Shown here in pieces: positions 8,154-16,512 of a DNA stretch of 34,953 nt. Source of the DNA: DAISJD01 sp036821645 (lineage in GTDB: Bacteria > Pseudomonadota > Alphaproteobacteria > ATCC43930 > CGMCC-115725); assembly GCA_036821645.1 (NCBI GenBank), contig DAISJD010000023.1, positions 1-34,953 on the forward strand. The letters run 5' to 3'. The notes below the pieces were generated by a model. It did no database searches. It had not been told where the DNA came from and worked only from the letters and a program-made list of their open reading frames with translations. How positions within the stretch are numbered: the first letter of the stretch is position 1; the number at the start of each line of letters is the position of its first letter. The position numbers and the translations under genes are program-made.

Positions 8154-8864
8154 ATGGTCACCCATCATCTTGCCGTCATCATCGCAACCCTGAATGCCGC
8201 CGGATCTTTGCCGGCCTGCCTTACGGCCCTGTCGGCATCCCACCCAGGACTGCGCACGACCCTCATCGTCGCCGATGGCGGTTCCACGGATGAAACACAA
8301 GCCTTGGCAGTGGCCGCAGGGTGCCTCTTCGTCACGGCCCCGCCCGGTCGTGCCGCCCAATACCGCAAGGCCGCCGATGCCGCACGGGACCTCGGTGCGG
8401 AATTTTTCTGGTTTCTCCATGCCGATACGGTACCCGATGCGGGCTGGGGTCGCGCACTGGCCGATTTTATGGCCGGTTGCGATGCCCAAACCCATGCCGG
8501 TTATGGACGACTTTGCTTCGATGATCGGGCATGGCAAGGGCGGTTGATCGCCTGGCTTGCCCATGGGCGTGGGCACCTCGGCCTGCCTTATGGCGATCAG
8601 GGTCTCCTGATCGCCCATGGGTTCTATGTCGCTCTCGGCGGCTATCCAGAGACGGATTTTATGGAAGACGTCTTGATGGTGCGCAAAATCGGCCGCCGCC
8701 GCTTGCGCTGCCTTTCGGTACGGACCACGACCTCGGCCATCCGTTACCGCCGGGATGGTTGGTTCCGGCGGGCCAGCCGCAATCTCCTGATCATCGTCTT
8801 GTTTTTGGCCGGCGTGCCACCCGCCCGGCTAAAATCGCTTTATACCCTATCGCCACGCCGCTGA
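8154..8864 (+). CDS. Family-2 glycosyltransferase, TIGR04283-like
   Basis: A 236-residue GT-A fold glycosyltransferase. It starts with the nucleotide-sugar binding strand LAVIIATLNAAGSLPACL, followed by VADGGSTDET, a metal-site-like FLHADT and the stretch LPYGDQGLLI...GGYPETDFMEDV, all typical of the small TIGR04283 (rSAM/selenodomain-associated transferase 2) family. Substrates of that family are not well established. The C-terminus has a hydrophobic helix (LLIIVLFLAGV). The start is unusual: AAGAGGAG abuts ATG 8154 almost directly, and a stop just upstream (TAG 8142) excludes a longer protein. Its last 25 bp overlap the convergent moaB gene. The partner transferase (TIGR04282) is not seen in the window. 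Confidence 0.85.
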   Translation: MVTHHLAVIIATLNAAGSLPACLTALSASHPGLRTTLIVADGGSTDETQALAVAAGCLFVTAPPGRAAQYRKAADAARDLGAEFFWFLHADTVPDAGWGRALADFMAGCDAQTHAGYGRLCFDDRAWQGRLIAWLAHGRGHLGLPYGDQGLLIAHGFYVALGGYPETDFMEDVLMVRKIGRRRLRCLSVRTTTSAIRYRRDGWFRRASRNLLIIVLFLAGVPPARLKSLYTLSPRR

Positions 8865-9391
8865 TGCTCCAACAGGCGCGGCATCAACTCAACGAGATTG
8901 CAGGGTCGATAGCGATTGTCCAATTGATGGCGCAGAATATCCTCCCACGCATCGCGGCACGCGCTGGGCGAGCCCGGCAGTGCAAAAAGATATGTCCCGC
9001 CCGCCAGACCCGCCGTTGCCCGGGACTGAATCGTGGACGTGCCGATCTTCTGCCAGGATAAAAAGCGAAACACCTCGCCGAAACCTGGAATTTCCTTGTC
9101 ATAGACCGCTTGAAACGCCTCCGGGGTGACATCGCGTCCGGTAAGCCCGGTCCCACCCGTGGCAATCACGACATCGACGTTCGAATCGGCAATCCAACGG
9201 GTCAAATAAGCAGTGATGGCGGCCACATCGTCTTGAACGATGGCACGGTCGGCCAACTGGTGGCCATCGCCGGTCAGCAAACCGACCAGAAGATCGCCCG
9301 ACCGATCATCGGCAAGACCCCGCGTGTCGGATACGGTCAGGACCGCAATCCGCACCGGCAGGAAAGGGCGCGTCTCATCGAGCCTGGGCAC
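8840..9391 (-). CDS. moaB: Molybdenum cofactor biosynthesis protein MoaB
   Basis: MoaB/MogA-type protein of 183 residues that acts on molybdopterin, probably adenylating it before metal insertion. It shows the MoCF-binding pattern VLTVSDTR, DRSGD, VVIATGGTGLTGRDVTPEA and the late FALPGSPSACRDAW. The best start is GTG 9391 (MPRLDETRPFLPVRIAV), preceded by GGGGTG. A longer reading from 9433 or 9466 lacks a ribosome site and family resemblance at the N-terminus. The start overlaps the end of the upstream lytic transglycosylase gene by 17 bp, suggesting translational coupling. Its 3' end overlaps the convergent glycosyltransferase. It complements moaA at the left end. Confidence 0.9.
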   Translation of the reverse strand: MPRLDETRPFLPVRIAVLTVSDTRGLADDRSGDLLVGLLTGDGHQLADRAIVQDDVAAITAYLTRWIADSNVDVVIATGGTGLTGRDVTPEAFQAVYDKEIPGFGEVFRFLSWQKIGTSTIQSRATAGLAGGTYLFALPGSPSACRDAWEDILRHQLDNRYRPCNLVELMPRLLEHQRRGDRV

Positions 9392-10970
9392 TTTGCACCC
9401 CAACGGTTTTCGTGTTGCGGTCGAGTGCGACATAACTCGGCCAACTATTGGACGCCAACGCTTCAAGGTCAGGGACGGGCTGTCCCAAGCGCTCGCGATA
9501 GATCCAGAGATTGGTCATCACCTGCTCGACATAGAGCCTGACATCCTGACTTGGCAAGCTTTCGATGAACAGCAACGGATCTTGCGCATAATCGCGGATC
9601 GTCGGCCATTTCGCAATGGCACCGGGGCCAGTGTTATAGCTGGCGAGCAGGAGAATGAGATTGCCGTTGATCTGCTCATGATCGATCAGCAACTTCACAT
9701 ATTCCTGGCCCAAACTGAGATTGAGTGCCGGATCCACCAGATCGTTCATGGTCCGAAAGGCAATGCCAGCCTTGCGGGCCACGGCACGCGCCGTGTCGGG
9801 CATCAATTGCATGAGACCGGACGCCCCGGCACTCGACTGCGCATTCACCGTAAACCGGCTCTCCTGCATCATCAGGGCAAACAGCAAGGCGCGGTCGACT
9901 TGAAAGCCGTTGCGCGGCTGCCAGCGGGGCATGGGATAAAGCACAGCGTCGCGCTTCGCATCCCCGGCATCCTTCGATCCGACCGCCATGCAGAGTGCCG
10001 GCATATGGGCAAGATCGGCCAAGGCAACGATCGCCTGACTTAAAGATCGATTGCCGCGACTGACGAGCGCGCGCAATTCCGCCTCAGCCCGATCGGTCTC
10101 GCCAATCTGCACCAGAGCCAAGGCCCGGCGTCCGGCGGGTAAGGCTTGCAATTGGCTGATATCGAGCGAGGTAAGCCCCTGCTGGGTCTGTTTTGCTGCG
10201 ACATCGAGACCCAGTTTCTGCCGGGCCAGCATGCCATAAAAGCTGCGCGGTTCATCGGCGGCCAAGGCGAGCCACATGTCTGCTTCGTCGCCATGACGCA
10301 GTTTAAGATGCGCGCGCGCCGCCCAATAAGCCGCAGCCGCAACATACCAGCCGGGCGTCGTTCCGGCGCGGGCAACCGCCTCGAAATCAACGGCGGCATC
10401 GGCGAACCGGCCGGCGCGCCAATGGGCAAGCCCCGTTGCGTAGCGCGAAGGTGTCCGCAAGCCCGCCGATCGGGGCTCGTTCGGCAGTCGTGAAACCGGT
10501 GCCGATGCCCCTTGATCCGTCGTCACCGCCGCCATCACGGGGCTGGGCACGGCCTGATTGGGCGCCTTCTTTTTTGCGAGCGCCCACACCGATCGGGCCT
10601 CGGGATAGTCGGGATAATGCTCAAGCCATGCCCGATACTCGGCAAATCCGCCCTTGTAACGAGGCGATGTCAGTCTCTGGGCCAGAACCGTTCCCAACAA
10701 GGTTTTATCGCCGAGGGTGGCAATCCGATGATCGGCAGCATCCCATTGGCCTTGGTCTTGCAGAGAAAAAATCGCAGTGTACGTCGAAGCGTCCTGATCG
10801 CTCAAAGTTGCGGGAAGGGTGAATGTACCAACGGGCACAGCAACCGATTTCGGTGCCGCTTCGGTCCTTGGCGCTGTACCGTCACCACCCGCGAAAGCAG
10901 GGGTTGCAACACAGAGCAAAAGACCTGCCGTAAAGGCAAAAAGGATTGCCGTTGGCACAGTCCTGCGCAT
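9375..10970 (-). CDS. Soluble lytic murein transglycosylase (SLT family)
   Basis: A periplasmic enzyme that cleaves peptidoglycan to 1,6-anhydromuropeptides. With ATG 10970 it has 531 residues and a clear signal peptide (MRRTVPTAILFAFTAG...TPAFA). ATG 10997 or 11033 would add residues before the signal sequence, and none of the starts has a strong ribosome site. A long helical repeat region of the Slt70 type (about 50-345) precedes the catalytic domain. The catalytic glutamate is E370 in MMQESRF, followed by SAGASGLMQLMPDTA and, later, LLLASYNTGPGAIAKW, the standard SLT motifs. It follows the uracil-DNA glycosylase gene by 128 bp and overlaps moaB, so the three may form one transcript. Confidence 0.92.
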   Translation of the reverse strand: MRRTVPTAILFAFTAGLLLCVATPAFAGGDGTAPRTEAAPKSVAVPVGTFTLPATLSDQDASTYTAIFSLQDQGQWDAADHRIATLGDKTLLGTVLAQRLTSPRYKGGFAEYRAWLEHYPDYPEARSVWALAKKKAPNQAVPSPVMAAVTTDQGASAPVSRLPNEPRSAGLRTPSRYATGLAHWRAGRFADAAVDFEAVARAGTTPGWYVAAAAYWAARAHLKLRHGDEADMWLALAADEPRSFYGMLARQKLGLDVAAKQTQQGLTSLDISQLQALPAGRRALALVQIGETDRAEAELRALVSRGNRSLSQAIVALADLAHMPALCMAVGSKDAGDAKRDAVLYPMPRWQPRNGFQVDRALLFALMMQESRFTVNAQSSAGASGLMQLMPDTARAVARKAGIAFRTMNDLVDPALNLSLGQEYVKLLIDHEQINGNLILLLASYNTGPGAIAKWPTIRDYAQDPLLFIESLPSQDVRLYVEQVMTNLWIYRERLGQPVPDLEALASNSWPSYVALDRNTKTVGVQSAQAR

Positions 10971-11031
10971 GCAGGCGCCGTCACGTTCTCCAGTCATGGG
11001 GGCCGTAATAAAGCATATTTCCAAATGCTGC

Positions 11032-11053
11032 AAGCAAAAAAATTTTTATGCTT
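11032..11053. repeat. AT-rich inverted repeat between glycosylase and transglycosylase genes
   Basis: AAGCAAAAAAA (11032-11042) is opposed by TTTTTATGCTT (11043-11053), eleven-base arms with one mismatch. More T residues follow on the plus strand. It lies in the leader of the lytic transglycosylase gene, downstream of the uracil-DNA glycosylase stop. It might weakly terminate the upstream gene or affect the promoter. I cannot tell which. Confidence 0.3.
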
Positions 11054-11098
11054 TTTTTGATTTATAATTATTGTACGTTTATCTATGTTTTCTTCTAG

Positions 11099-11956
11099 TT
11101 ACTTTGAAGTAGCTTCAATTTTAGACTTGATATATAGTAGATCCGACCATGTTTCCCGTTTGCGCTCCGGCGAGCGAAGCAAAAACGATGGATGATACAT
11201 GGCAATTGCTTGAATCGGGTGGTTAACACCCGCCCCGTGAATCACCAGCGGACGCCCTCTCAGTCTTGTAATTCCTTCACTTCCCGGCATCAAAGCCCCA
11301 CTCGCAGTTCCGCCCACAATTACTAGAAGCCGGGGGTTGAGCAGGGCGAGATGGCGCTCCACGAAGGGTCGACAAATTGCCAATTCCGCTTCGGTCGGTT
11401 TGCGATTCTGGGGCGGCCGCCAGAAGACCACGTTGGTGATGTAGACTTTGGTGCGGTCAAGGTCGATCGTCGCCAGCATGCGATCCAGCAACTGTCCCGA
11501 AGCCCCGACAAAGGGTAAGCCGATGCGATCTTCTTCAGCACCGGGGGCCTCGCCGATCAACACGATCCCGGATTGCGGATTGCCGTCGGCAAAAACCGTG
11601 TTGGTGGCCGTGTGTTTCAAGGGGCAATGCTGAAAGGCCGCGACCGCCGCCCGCAGATCCTCAAGACTGGCGCAAGCCGCCGCTGCGGCTGTCGCAGCCG
11701 CCACCGCGTCGGGCCGAGCCTGGTCTTGTACAGGGGTGGGCGATGCACGACGACCGCCAGCGTCCGTCGGCGATGCCGGCGCACGCGCGTTCACACCGCC
11801 CAGTGCCGAGGGTAAGGGTGACGCCGAGGGTGCCTCGTTCCGGCGGGAACGCGCGGCAAGACGGCTCGCCTCTTCGGCAAATCGATCGTTCGGGTGATCG
11901 GCGATGGGTTCATCCACGCCCGCATCGACGAGAAAGGCCAGAATATGATCAAGCAT
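11099..11956 (-). CDS. Uracil-DNA glycosylase, family-4-like without a complete Fe-S site
   Basis: DNA repair enzyme that removes uracil from DNA. The 285-residue protein has a proline/alanine-rich N-terminal linker (about 40-95) and a catalytic domain with GEAPGAEEDRIGLPFVG (135-151), NVVFWRPPQNRKPT (175-188) and MYHPSFLLR (253-261), the motifs of family 4/5 enzymes. Family-4 enzymes bind 4Fe-4S through CxxC plus a cysteine before RPP and another after it. Here only C111 and C195 remain: F108 stands at the first position and W179 at the third. A normal cluster is therefore unlikely. The start is ATG 11956 with AGGA five bases upstream. The gene diverges from the ETF-QO gene. Confidence 0.9.
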   Translation of the reverse strand: MLDHILAFLVDAGVDEPIADHPNDRFAEEASRLAARSRRNEAPSASPLPSALGGVNARAPASPTDAGGRRASPTPVQDQARPDAVAAATAAAAACASLEDLRAAVAAFQHCPLKHTATNTVFADGNPQSGIVLIGEAPGAEEDRIGLPFVGASGQLLDRMLATIDLDRTKVYITNVVFWRPPQNRKPTEAELAICRPFVERHLALLNPRLLVIVGGTASGALMPGSEGITRLRGRPLVIHGAGVNHPIQAIAMYHPSFLLRSPERKRETWSDLLYIKSKIEATSK

Positions 11957-12228
11957 GGTTTCCTCAGCGCAACGAACCCGCCTCCTGGCCGCCCGTTATC
12001 GCCCTCACCGTCCTTCAATGCAACAACTCCCATGCAGCAGTCGGCCGGAACGGATTTTCACCACCTTTCAAATGAAAATGTATTTATTATATGCGCCCTA
12101 TGACACGATGCGACTAGGTGTCAGGCGCTATACCCGCTATATACTGTCTCAAGAGAGATCCCAACGACGGGGCCGAGACGGCGGATGCCCACGGCAACCC
12201 GATAAAAGCACAGGAAACCGGAGGCGGT
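11957..12228. other. Divergent promoter region, glycosylase / ETF-QO
   Basis: The 272 bp between two divergent genes hold no convincing gene. AT-rich stretches around 12070-12095 (TATTTATTATATGC) and 12130-12150 (CTATATACTG) are the likeliest -10 regions for the rightward gene, but no clear -35 pairing was identified. Confidence 0.45.
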
Positions 12229-13854
12229 ATGGAACGCGAAGTGATGGAATATGACGTCGTCATCGTCGGGGCCGGTCCATCCGGCTTGTCGGCGGCGATC
12301 CGGCTGAAACAGCTTGCTGTCGAAACAGGCCGCGACATTTCAGTCTGCGTGCTGGAAAAAGGCTCCGAGGTCGGCGCGCATATTCTGTCCGGTGCCGTCC
12401 TCGAGCCCCGGACCCTGAGTGAACTGATCCCAGATTGGCGGGAAAAGGGTGCCCCACTCAACACCCCCGCCAAAGAGGACCGTTTCTTGTTCCTGACGGC
12501 CGGCAATGCCATCCGACTGCCGACGCCGCCGCAAATGCATAATCACGGCAACTATATCGTCAGCCTCGGTAATTTCTGTCGCTGGCTCGGCCAACAGGCC
12601 GAAGAATTGGGCGTCGAGATTTATCCTGGATTCGCGGCCGCCGAGGTTCTCTACACAGACGATGGGCGGGTGCGCGGCATTGCAACGGGGGATATGGGCC
12701 TCGATAAAAACGGCGAGCCGACCGATCTCTATCAGCCGGGCATCGAACTTCACGGAAAAGTGACCTTGTTCGGCGAAGGCTGTCGCGGCTCGCTCACCAA
12801 GGGGCTGATCGATCGGTTCGACCTACGCAACGGCAAAGAACCGCAGACTTATGGGATCGGCATCAAGGAATTGTGGGAAATCGATCCGGCCAAGCATAAG
12901 CCGGGTCTCATCGTCCACACGGTCGGCTGGCCGATGGACAGCAGCACCTATGGCGGTTCCTTCCTCTATCACCTGGAAAATAATCTGGTCGCCGTGGGGT
13001 TCGTCGTCGCCCTCGATTATCAGAACCCGACCTTATCGCCATTCGAGGAATTTCAACGCTATAAAACGCATCCCGCCATTCGGTCCACGTTCGAGGGCGG
13101 CAGGCGCATCGCCTATGGGGCCCGCGCGATCAACGAAGGCGGGTTTCAGTCGATTCCGACCTTGAGCTTTCCCGGCGGTGCCTTGATCGGCTGTGCGGCG
13201 GGCTTCCTCAACGTTCCGAAAATCAAGGGCACGCACACGGCGATGAAATCCGGCATGCTGGCCGCTGAAACCGTGTTTCGGGATCTGGACGGTGCCGGGT
13301 CGAGCGACTATCGCCCGGCGCTCGAACAATCGTGGATCTGGGACGAATTATACCGGGTCCGCAACATCCGCCCATCCTTCCGATGGGGCCTTTATGGCGG
13401 TATCGCCTATAGCGCGCTCGACACCTTTATTTTCCGAGGCAAGGCCCCCTGGACGCTGAGCCACCGGCATGCCGACCACACGACGTTGAAACCTCTGGCC
13501 GCCGTCAAGCCGATCCACTATCCGAAACCCGACGGCAAGGTCAGTTTCGATCGGCTATCGTCAGTCTTCATTTCCAACACGAACCACGCCGAACATCAGG
13601 CGGCCCACCTGAAACTCAAAAAACCCGACAGTGCGATCACGGTCAACCATGCCGTCTATGGGTCGCCGGAACAATATTATTGCCCGGCGGGGGTCTATGA
13701 AATCGTCAAGGACGACCAGGGCCAGAATCCTCGCCTGCAAATCAATTCGCAAAATTGCGTCCACTGCAAGACCTGCGACATTAAAGACCCGACCCAAAAC
13801 ATCAATTGGACCGTTCCAGAAGGCGGCGGGGGTCCCAATTACCCCAATATGTAA
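12229..13854 (+). CDS. Electron transfer flavoprotein-ubiquinone oxidoreductase
   Basis: ETF-QO passes electrons from ETF, which collects them from acyl-CoA and amino-acid dehydrogenases, to membrane ubiquinone. The protein has 541 residues. FAD binding is shown by VVIVGAGPSGLSAA (10-23). The single 4Fe-4S cluster near the C-terminus uses C485, C510, C513 and C516, the same spacing as in the human enzyme. The ending GGGGPNYPNM is typical. ATG 12229 is preceded by GGAGG with a four-base gap. An in-frame extension to 12118 is not supported, and ATG 12244 (MEYDVV) is a possible shorter start. No etfAB genes are in the window. It stands alone on its strand. Confidence 0.95.
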   Translation: MEREVMEYDVVIVGAGPSGLSAAIRLKQLAVETGRDISVCVLEKGSEVGAHILSGAVLEPRTLSELIPDWREKGAPLNTPAKEDRFLFLTAGNAIRLPTPPQMHNHGNYIVSLGNFCRWLGQQAEELGVEIYPGFAAAEVLYTDDGRVRGIATGDMGLDKNGEPTDLYQPGIELHGKVTLFGEGCRGSLTKGLIDRFDLRNGKEPQTYGIGIKELWEIDPAKHKPGLIVHTVGWPMDSSTYGGSFLYHLENNLVAVGFVVALDYQNPTLSPFEEFQRYKTHPAIRSTFEGGRRIAYGARAINEGGFQSIPTLSFPGGALIGCAAGFLNVPKIKGTHTAMKSGMLAAETVFRDLDGAGSSDYRPALEQSWIWDELYRVRNIRPSFRWGLYGGIAYSALDTFIFRGKAPWTLSHRHADHTTLKPLAAVKPIHYPKPDGKVSFDRLSSVFISNTNHAEHQAAHLKLKKPDSAITVNHAVYGSPEQYYCPAGVYEIVKDDQGQNPRLQINSQNCVHCKTCDIKDPTQNINWTVPEGGGGPNYPNM

Positions 13855-13988
13855 CGGATCGGCGCGTTTTGGACGATTGTGCCCCCGTCATGCGTACCGG
13901 CGCTTGACGGGTGTGCTGCGTATCACCATCATAGGGTGGAAAAAATGCCCTCGCACGTCGAGCGGCGTGGAATTTTACCGGGGGTTCG

Positions 13989-14477
13989 ATGGCTGAATTA
14001 ACCGTGCGCGATGCGCGGCCCGAAGATGTCGGGACGATTTTGCGATTGGTTCGTGAATTGGCAACCTTCGAACGCGAGCCGGATGCCGTCGTCGCAACGG
14101 AGGCCGATTTTCTGCGGGACGGTTTCGGCCCCAACCCACGGTTCCACTGTCGGCTGGCCGATCTCGACGGCGTTACAGTTGGCTTTTGCCTGTGGTTCCA
14201 TAATTATTCCACCTGGGAAGGCCGTGCCGGCATTCATCTCGAAGATCTTTACATTACCCCATCGGCGCGTGGCTGCGGCATTGGGGAACGGTTCATCACG
14301 GATCTTGCCGCCATTGCGGTCCGCGATGGCGCTCGGCGTCTCGACCTCAGCGTGCTGGACTGGAACCCGGCACGGGCCTTTTACGAACGATTGGGCCTGA
14401 CCCACCGTTCCGATTGGGCATCCTATCGGATTGCCGGGGCCGATCTTGCGGCCCTTGCCCGACGCAACCCGACCTGA
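13989..14477 (+). CDS. GNAT acetyltransferase, diamine/SSAT-like
   Basis: A 162-residue GCN5-related N-acetyltransferase. It begins with the family's first strand and helix (LTVRDARPEDVGTILRLVREL) and has FHNYSTWEGRAGIHLEDLYI leading into the acetyl-CoA binding loop ARGCGIGERFI, then LDWNPARAFYERLGL. The YSTWEG...LEDLYI block is characteristic of spermidine/spermine-acetyltransferase-like members, so the acceptor may be a polyamine or similar amine. That is inferred from similarity only. GGGGGTT lies just before ATG 13989. A short hairpin-like AACCCG/CGGGGTT plus T5 overlaps the stop at about 14466-14487 and may be a weak terminator. Confidence 0.87.
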   Translation: MAELTVRDARPEDVGTILRLVRELATFEREPDAVVATEADFLRDGFGPNPRFHCRLADLDGVTVGFCLWFHNYSTWEGRAGIHLEDLYITPSARGCGIGERFITDLAAIAVRDGARRLDLSVLDWNPARAFYERLGLTHRSDWASYRIAGADLAALARRNPT

Positions 14478-14564
14478 ACGGGGTTTTTGGTTGTCTTTCA
14501 TCGTAACGAGCACCGCTAAAAATTTAGGGATCCCGGCTAAAACGCGATTGACCCACCGGGCTAT

Positions 14565-14592
14565 TTGACAGCGGCTGCGAAGCTGCTCTAAT
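14565..14592 (+). promoter_or_regulatory. Sigma-70-type promoter of the dpp operon
   Basis: TTGACA (14565-14570) is followed after 16 bp by TCTAAT (14587-14592), one base from the TATAAT consensus. Transcription would begin near 14600, leaving a leader of about 70 nt before the dppA start. This is the clearest promoter in the window. Confidence 0.65.
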
Positions 14593-14668
14593 GCGCACTG
14601 ACAAACAAGAATGCCAGAGAGCCGCCCGGCTTCATCCGGCACATTCCAGCAGAGGGGTTCACGTTTTC

Positions 14669-16276
14669 ATGGTTTTTCGCACGTCTCATCGCACCCAATT
14701 GCTCGGTGCCGCCTTCATTTTGGCCGCTGTCGGCGCCGTGAGCGCCGCCCAGGCCAAGACGCTCGTCTATTGCTCTGAAGGCTCGCCGGAAAATTTCAAT
14801 CCGCAGATCAATACCACAGGCACGACCTTCGATGCGACCCGGCCGGTCTATAATAATCTGGTCGAATTCAAACTCGGCACGACCGAGATCGGCCCTGGGC
14901 TCGCCGAAAAATGGGATATCTCCGCCGATGGGCTGGTCTACACGTTCCATCTGCGCAAGGGCGTCAAATTCCACAGCAACGCCAATTTCAAGCCGTCCCG
15001 CGAGCTTACCGCCGACGACGTGTTGTTCTCCTTCAATCGTCAGTGGAAAGACGACAATCCCTTCCACAAAGTGTCGGGCGGCGAATACAGCTATTTCGGC
15101 GATATGGGTTTTCCGAAACTCTTGAAATCGGTCGAAAAAATTGACGATTACACGGTCAAGATCACCCTGAACGAGCCCCAAGCCCCGTTCCTCGCCGATC
15201 TCGGGATGGATTTCGCCTCGATCATGTCGGCCGAATATGCCGATGTTGCCATGAAGAAGGGCAAACCCGAACTGGTCGATCAAGAACCGATCGGCACCGG
15301 CCCGTTCGAATTTCAGAAATACGAAAAGGACTCGCAAGTCCGCTATAAGATTTTCAAGGATTATTGGGGTCCGAAGGCAAAGGTCGATCTGGTTTTCGCG
15401 ATCACGAAGGATCCGTCGGTTCGGTTGGCCAAATTGCAGAACGGCGAATGCCATATCGCCCCCTATCCGAACGTTGCCGACCTGCCGCGCATTCGTGAAG
15501 ATGCCCGGCTCAAGATGCAGGATCAGCCCGGTCTCAATATCGGCTATCTCGCCATGAACGTGACGAAAAAACCGTTCGACGACGTGCGCGTGCGTCAAGC
15601 GGTCAACATGGCGATCGACAAGAAGGCGATTCTCGACGCCGTTTTCCAAGGGGCCGGGACGACGGCTAAAACCTTGATCCCGCCGACGATCTGGGCCTAT
15701 AGCAAGGACATCACAGATTACCCCCATGACCTCGAAGCCGCCAAAAAGCTCCTGGCCGAGGCCGGTTATCCAAATGGGTTTGAAACCGATCTTTGGGCGA
15801 TGCCCGTGCAGCGTCCCTACAATCCCGATGCCGGCCGGATCGGTGAATTGATGCAGGCCGACCTCGCCAAGATCGGGGTGAAGGCCAAGATCGTGCGCTA
15901 TGAATGGGGCGAATATCGTAAGCGCGCACAACAAGGCGAACATCAGATGGCCCAATTGGGCTGGACCGGGGACAATGGCGATCCGGATAACTTCTTCGTT
16001 CCGCTCTTGAGCTGCGATGCGGCCCGTCCGGGTGGCGGCAACATCTCGAAATGGTGCAACAAGCAATATGACGAGCTGAATAAAAAGGCGGCCGTGACCA
16101 CGGAACAGGCCGAACGGATCAAGCTTTACAAGCAAGCCCAAGACATCATCAAGGCCGAGGCCCCACAAGTTCTGGTCGCCCATTCGGTGCAATACATGCC
16201 GATGCGCAAGGAAGTTGAAGGCTACAAGATCAGCCCCTTCGCCCGGCATGAATTCAACGAAGTCGAATTGAAATAG
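14669..16276 (+). CDS. dppA: Dipeptide-binding periplasmic protein DppA
   Basis: The solute-binding protein of a dipeptide ABC importer (SBP_bac_5 family), which captures dipeptides, and in some bacteria haem or 5-aminolevulinate, in the periplasm. With ATG 14669 it has 535 residues, the same as E. coli DppA, with a signal peptide ending ...SAAQA before KTLVYCSEG. AGAGGGG stands 11 bases upstream. The resemblance is close throughout: TFHLRKGVKF, FLADLGMDFASIMS, the long run around LWAMPVQRPYNPDAGR, TYEWGEY-like RYEWGEYRKRA and GWTGDNGDPDNFF. C35 and the pair in SCDAARPGGGNISKWC probably include disulfides. First gene of dppABCDF. A strong hairpin follows, which would favour higher expression of dppA than of the membrane genes. 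Confidence 0.95.
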   Translation: MVFRTSHRTQLLGAAFILAAVGAVSAAQAKTLVYCSEGSPENFNPQINTTGTTFDATRPVYNNLVEFKLGTTEIGPGLAEKWDISADGLVYTFHLRKGVKFHSNANFKPSRELTADDVLFSFNRQWKDDNPFHKVSGGEYSYFGDMGFPKLLKSVEKIDDYTVKITLNEPQAPFLADLGMDFASIMSAEYADVAMKKGKPELVDQEPIGTGPFEFQKYEKDSQVRYKIFKDYWGPKAKVDLVFAITKDPSVRLAKLQNGECHIAPYPNVADLPRIREDARLKMQDQPGLNIGYLAMNVTKKPFDDVRVRQAVNMAIDKKAILDAVFQGAGTTAKTLIPPTIWAYSKDITDYPHDLEAAKKLLAEAGYPNGFETDLWAMPVQRPYNPDAGRIGELMQADLAKIGVKAKIVRYEWGEYRKRAQQGEHQMAQLGWTGDNGDPDNFFVPLLSCDAARPGGGNISKWCNKQYDELNKKAAVTTEQAERIKLYKQAQDIIKAEAPQVLVAHSVQYMPMRKEVEGYKISPFARHEFNEVELK

Positions 16277-16286
16277 TCATCGTTTC

Positions 16287-16324
16287 CCATCCTGGATCGG
16301 CCGATCTCGGCCGATCCAGGATGG
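16287..16324 (+). terminator. Intercistronic hairpin after dppA
   Basis: Eighteen bases (16287-16304, core CATCCTGGATCGGCCGA) pair perfectly with 16307-16324 around a two-base centre, 10 bp past the dppA stop. No T run follows. In ABC operons such hairpins commonly protect the binding-protein mRNA or cause partial termination, so that the binding protein outnumbers the permease. Confidence 0.7.
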
Positions 16325-16512
16325 CCCTACGCGTAACCCGAATGTTTTGCCCATCCGTCGGTGCCGCGTTGTTTTCGTGAATCAGATTGATTGACGAAAC
16401 AGTTTCACCTATTACTTTTTTCCGCTCTTTTGCGATCGGTAAACACGGGGCCTCATGAAGATGGGGGGCCGGTTTCACCCGATCATCCCGATCCTTTCAG
16501 GGACAGGCCCCG

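Noticed and set aside
14588..16249. 553-residue open frame antisense to dppA
   Set aside because: It mirrors the third-position GC bias of dppA, has no recognisable domain and no ribosome site. Long antisense frames are common in GC-rich genes.
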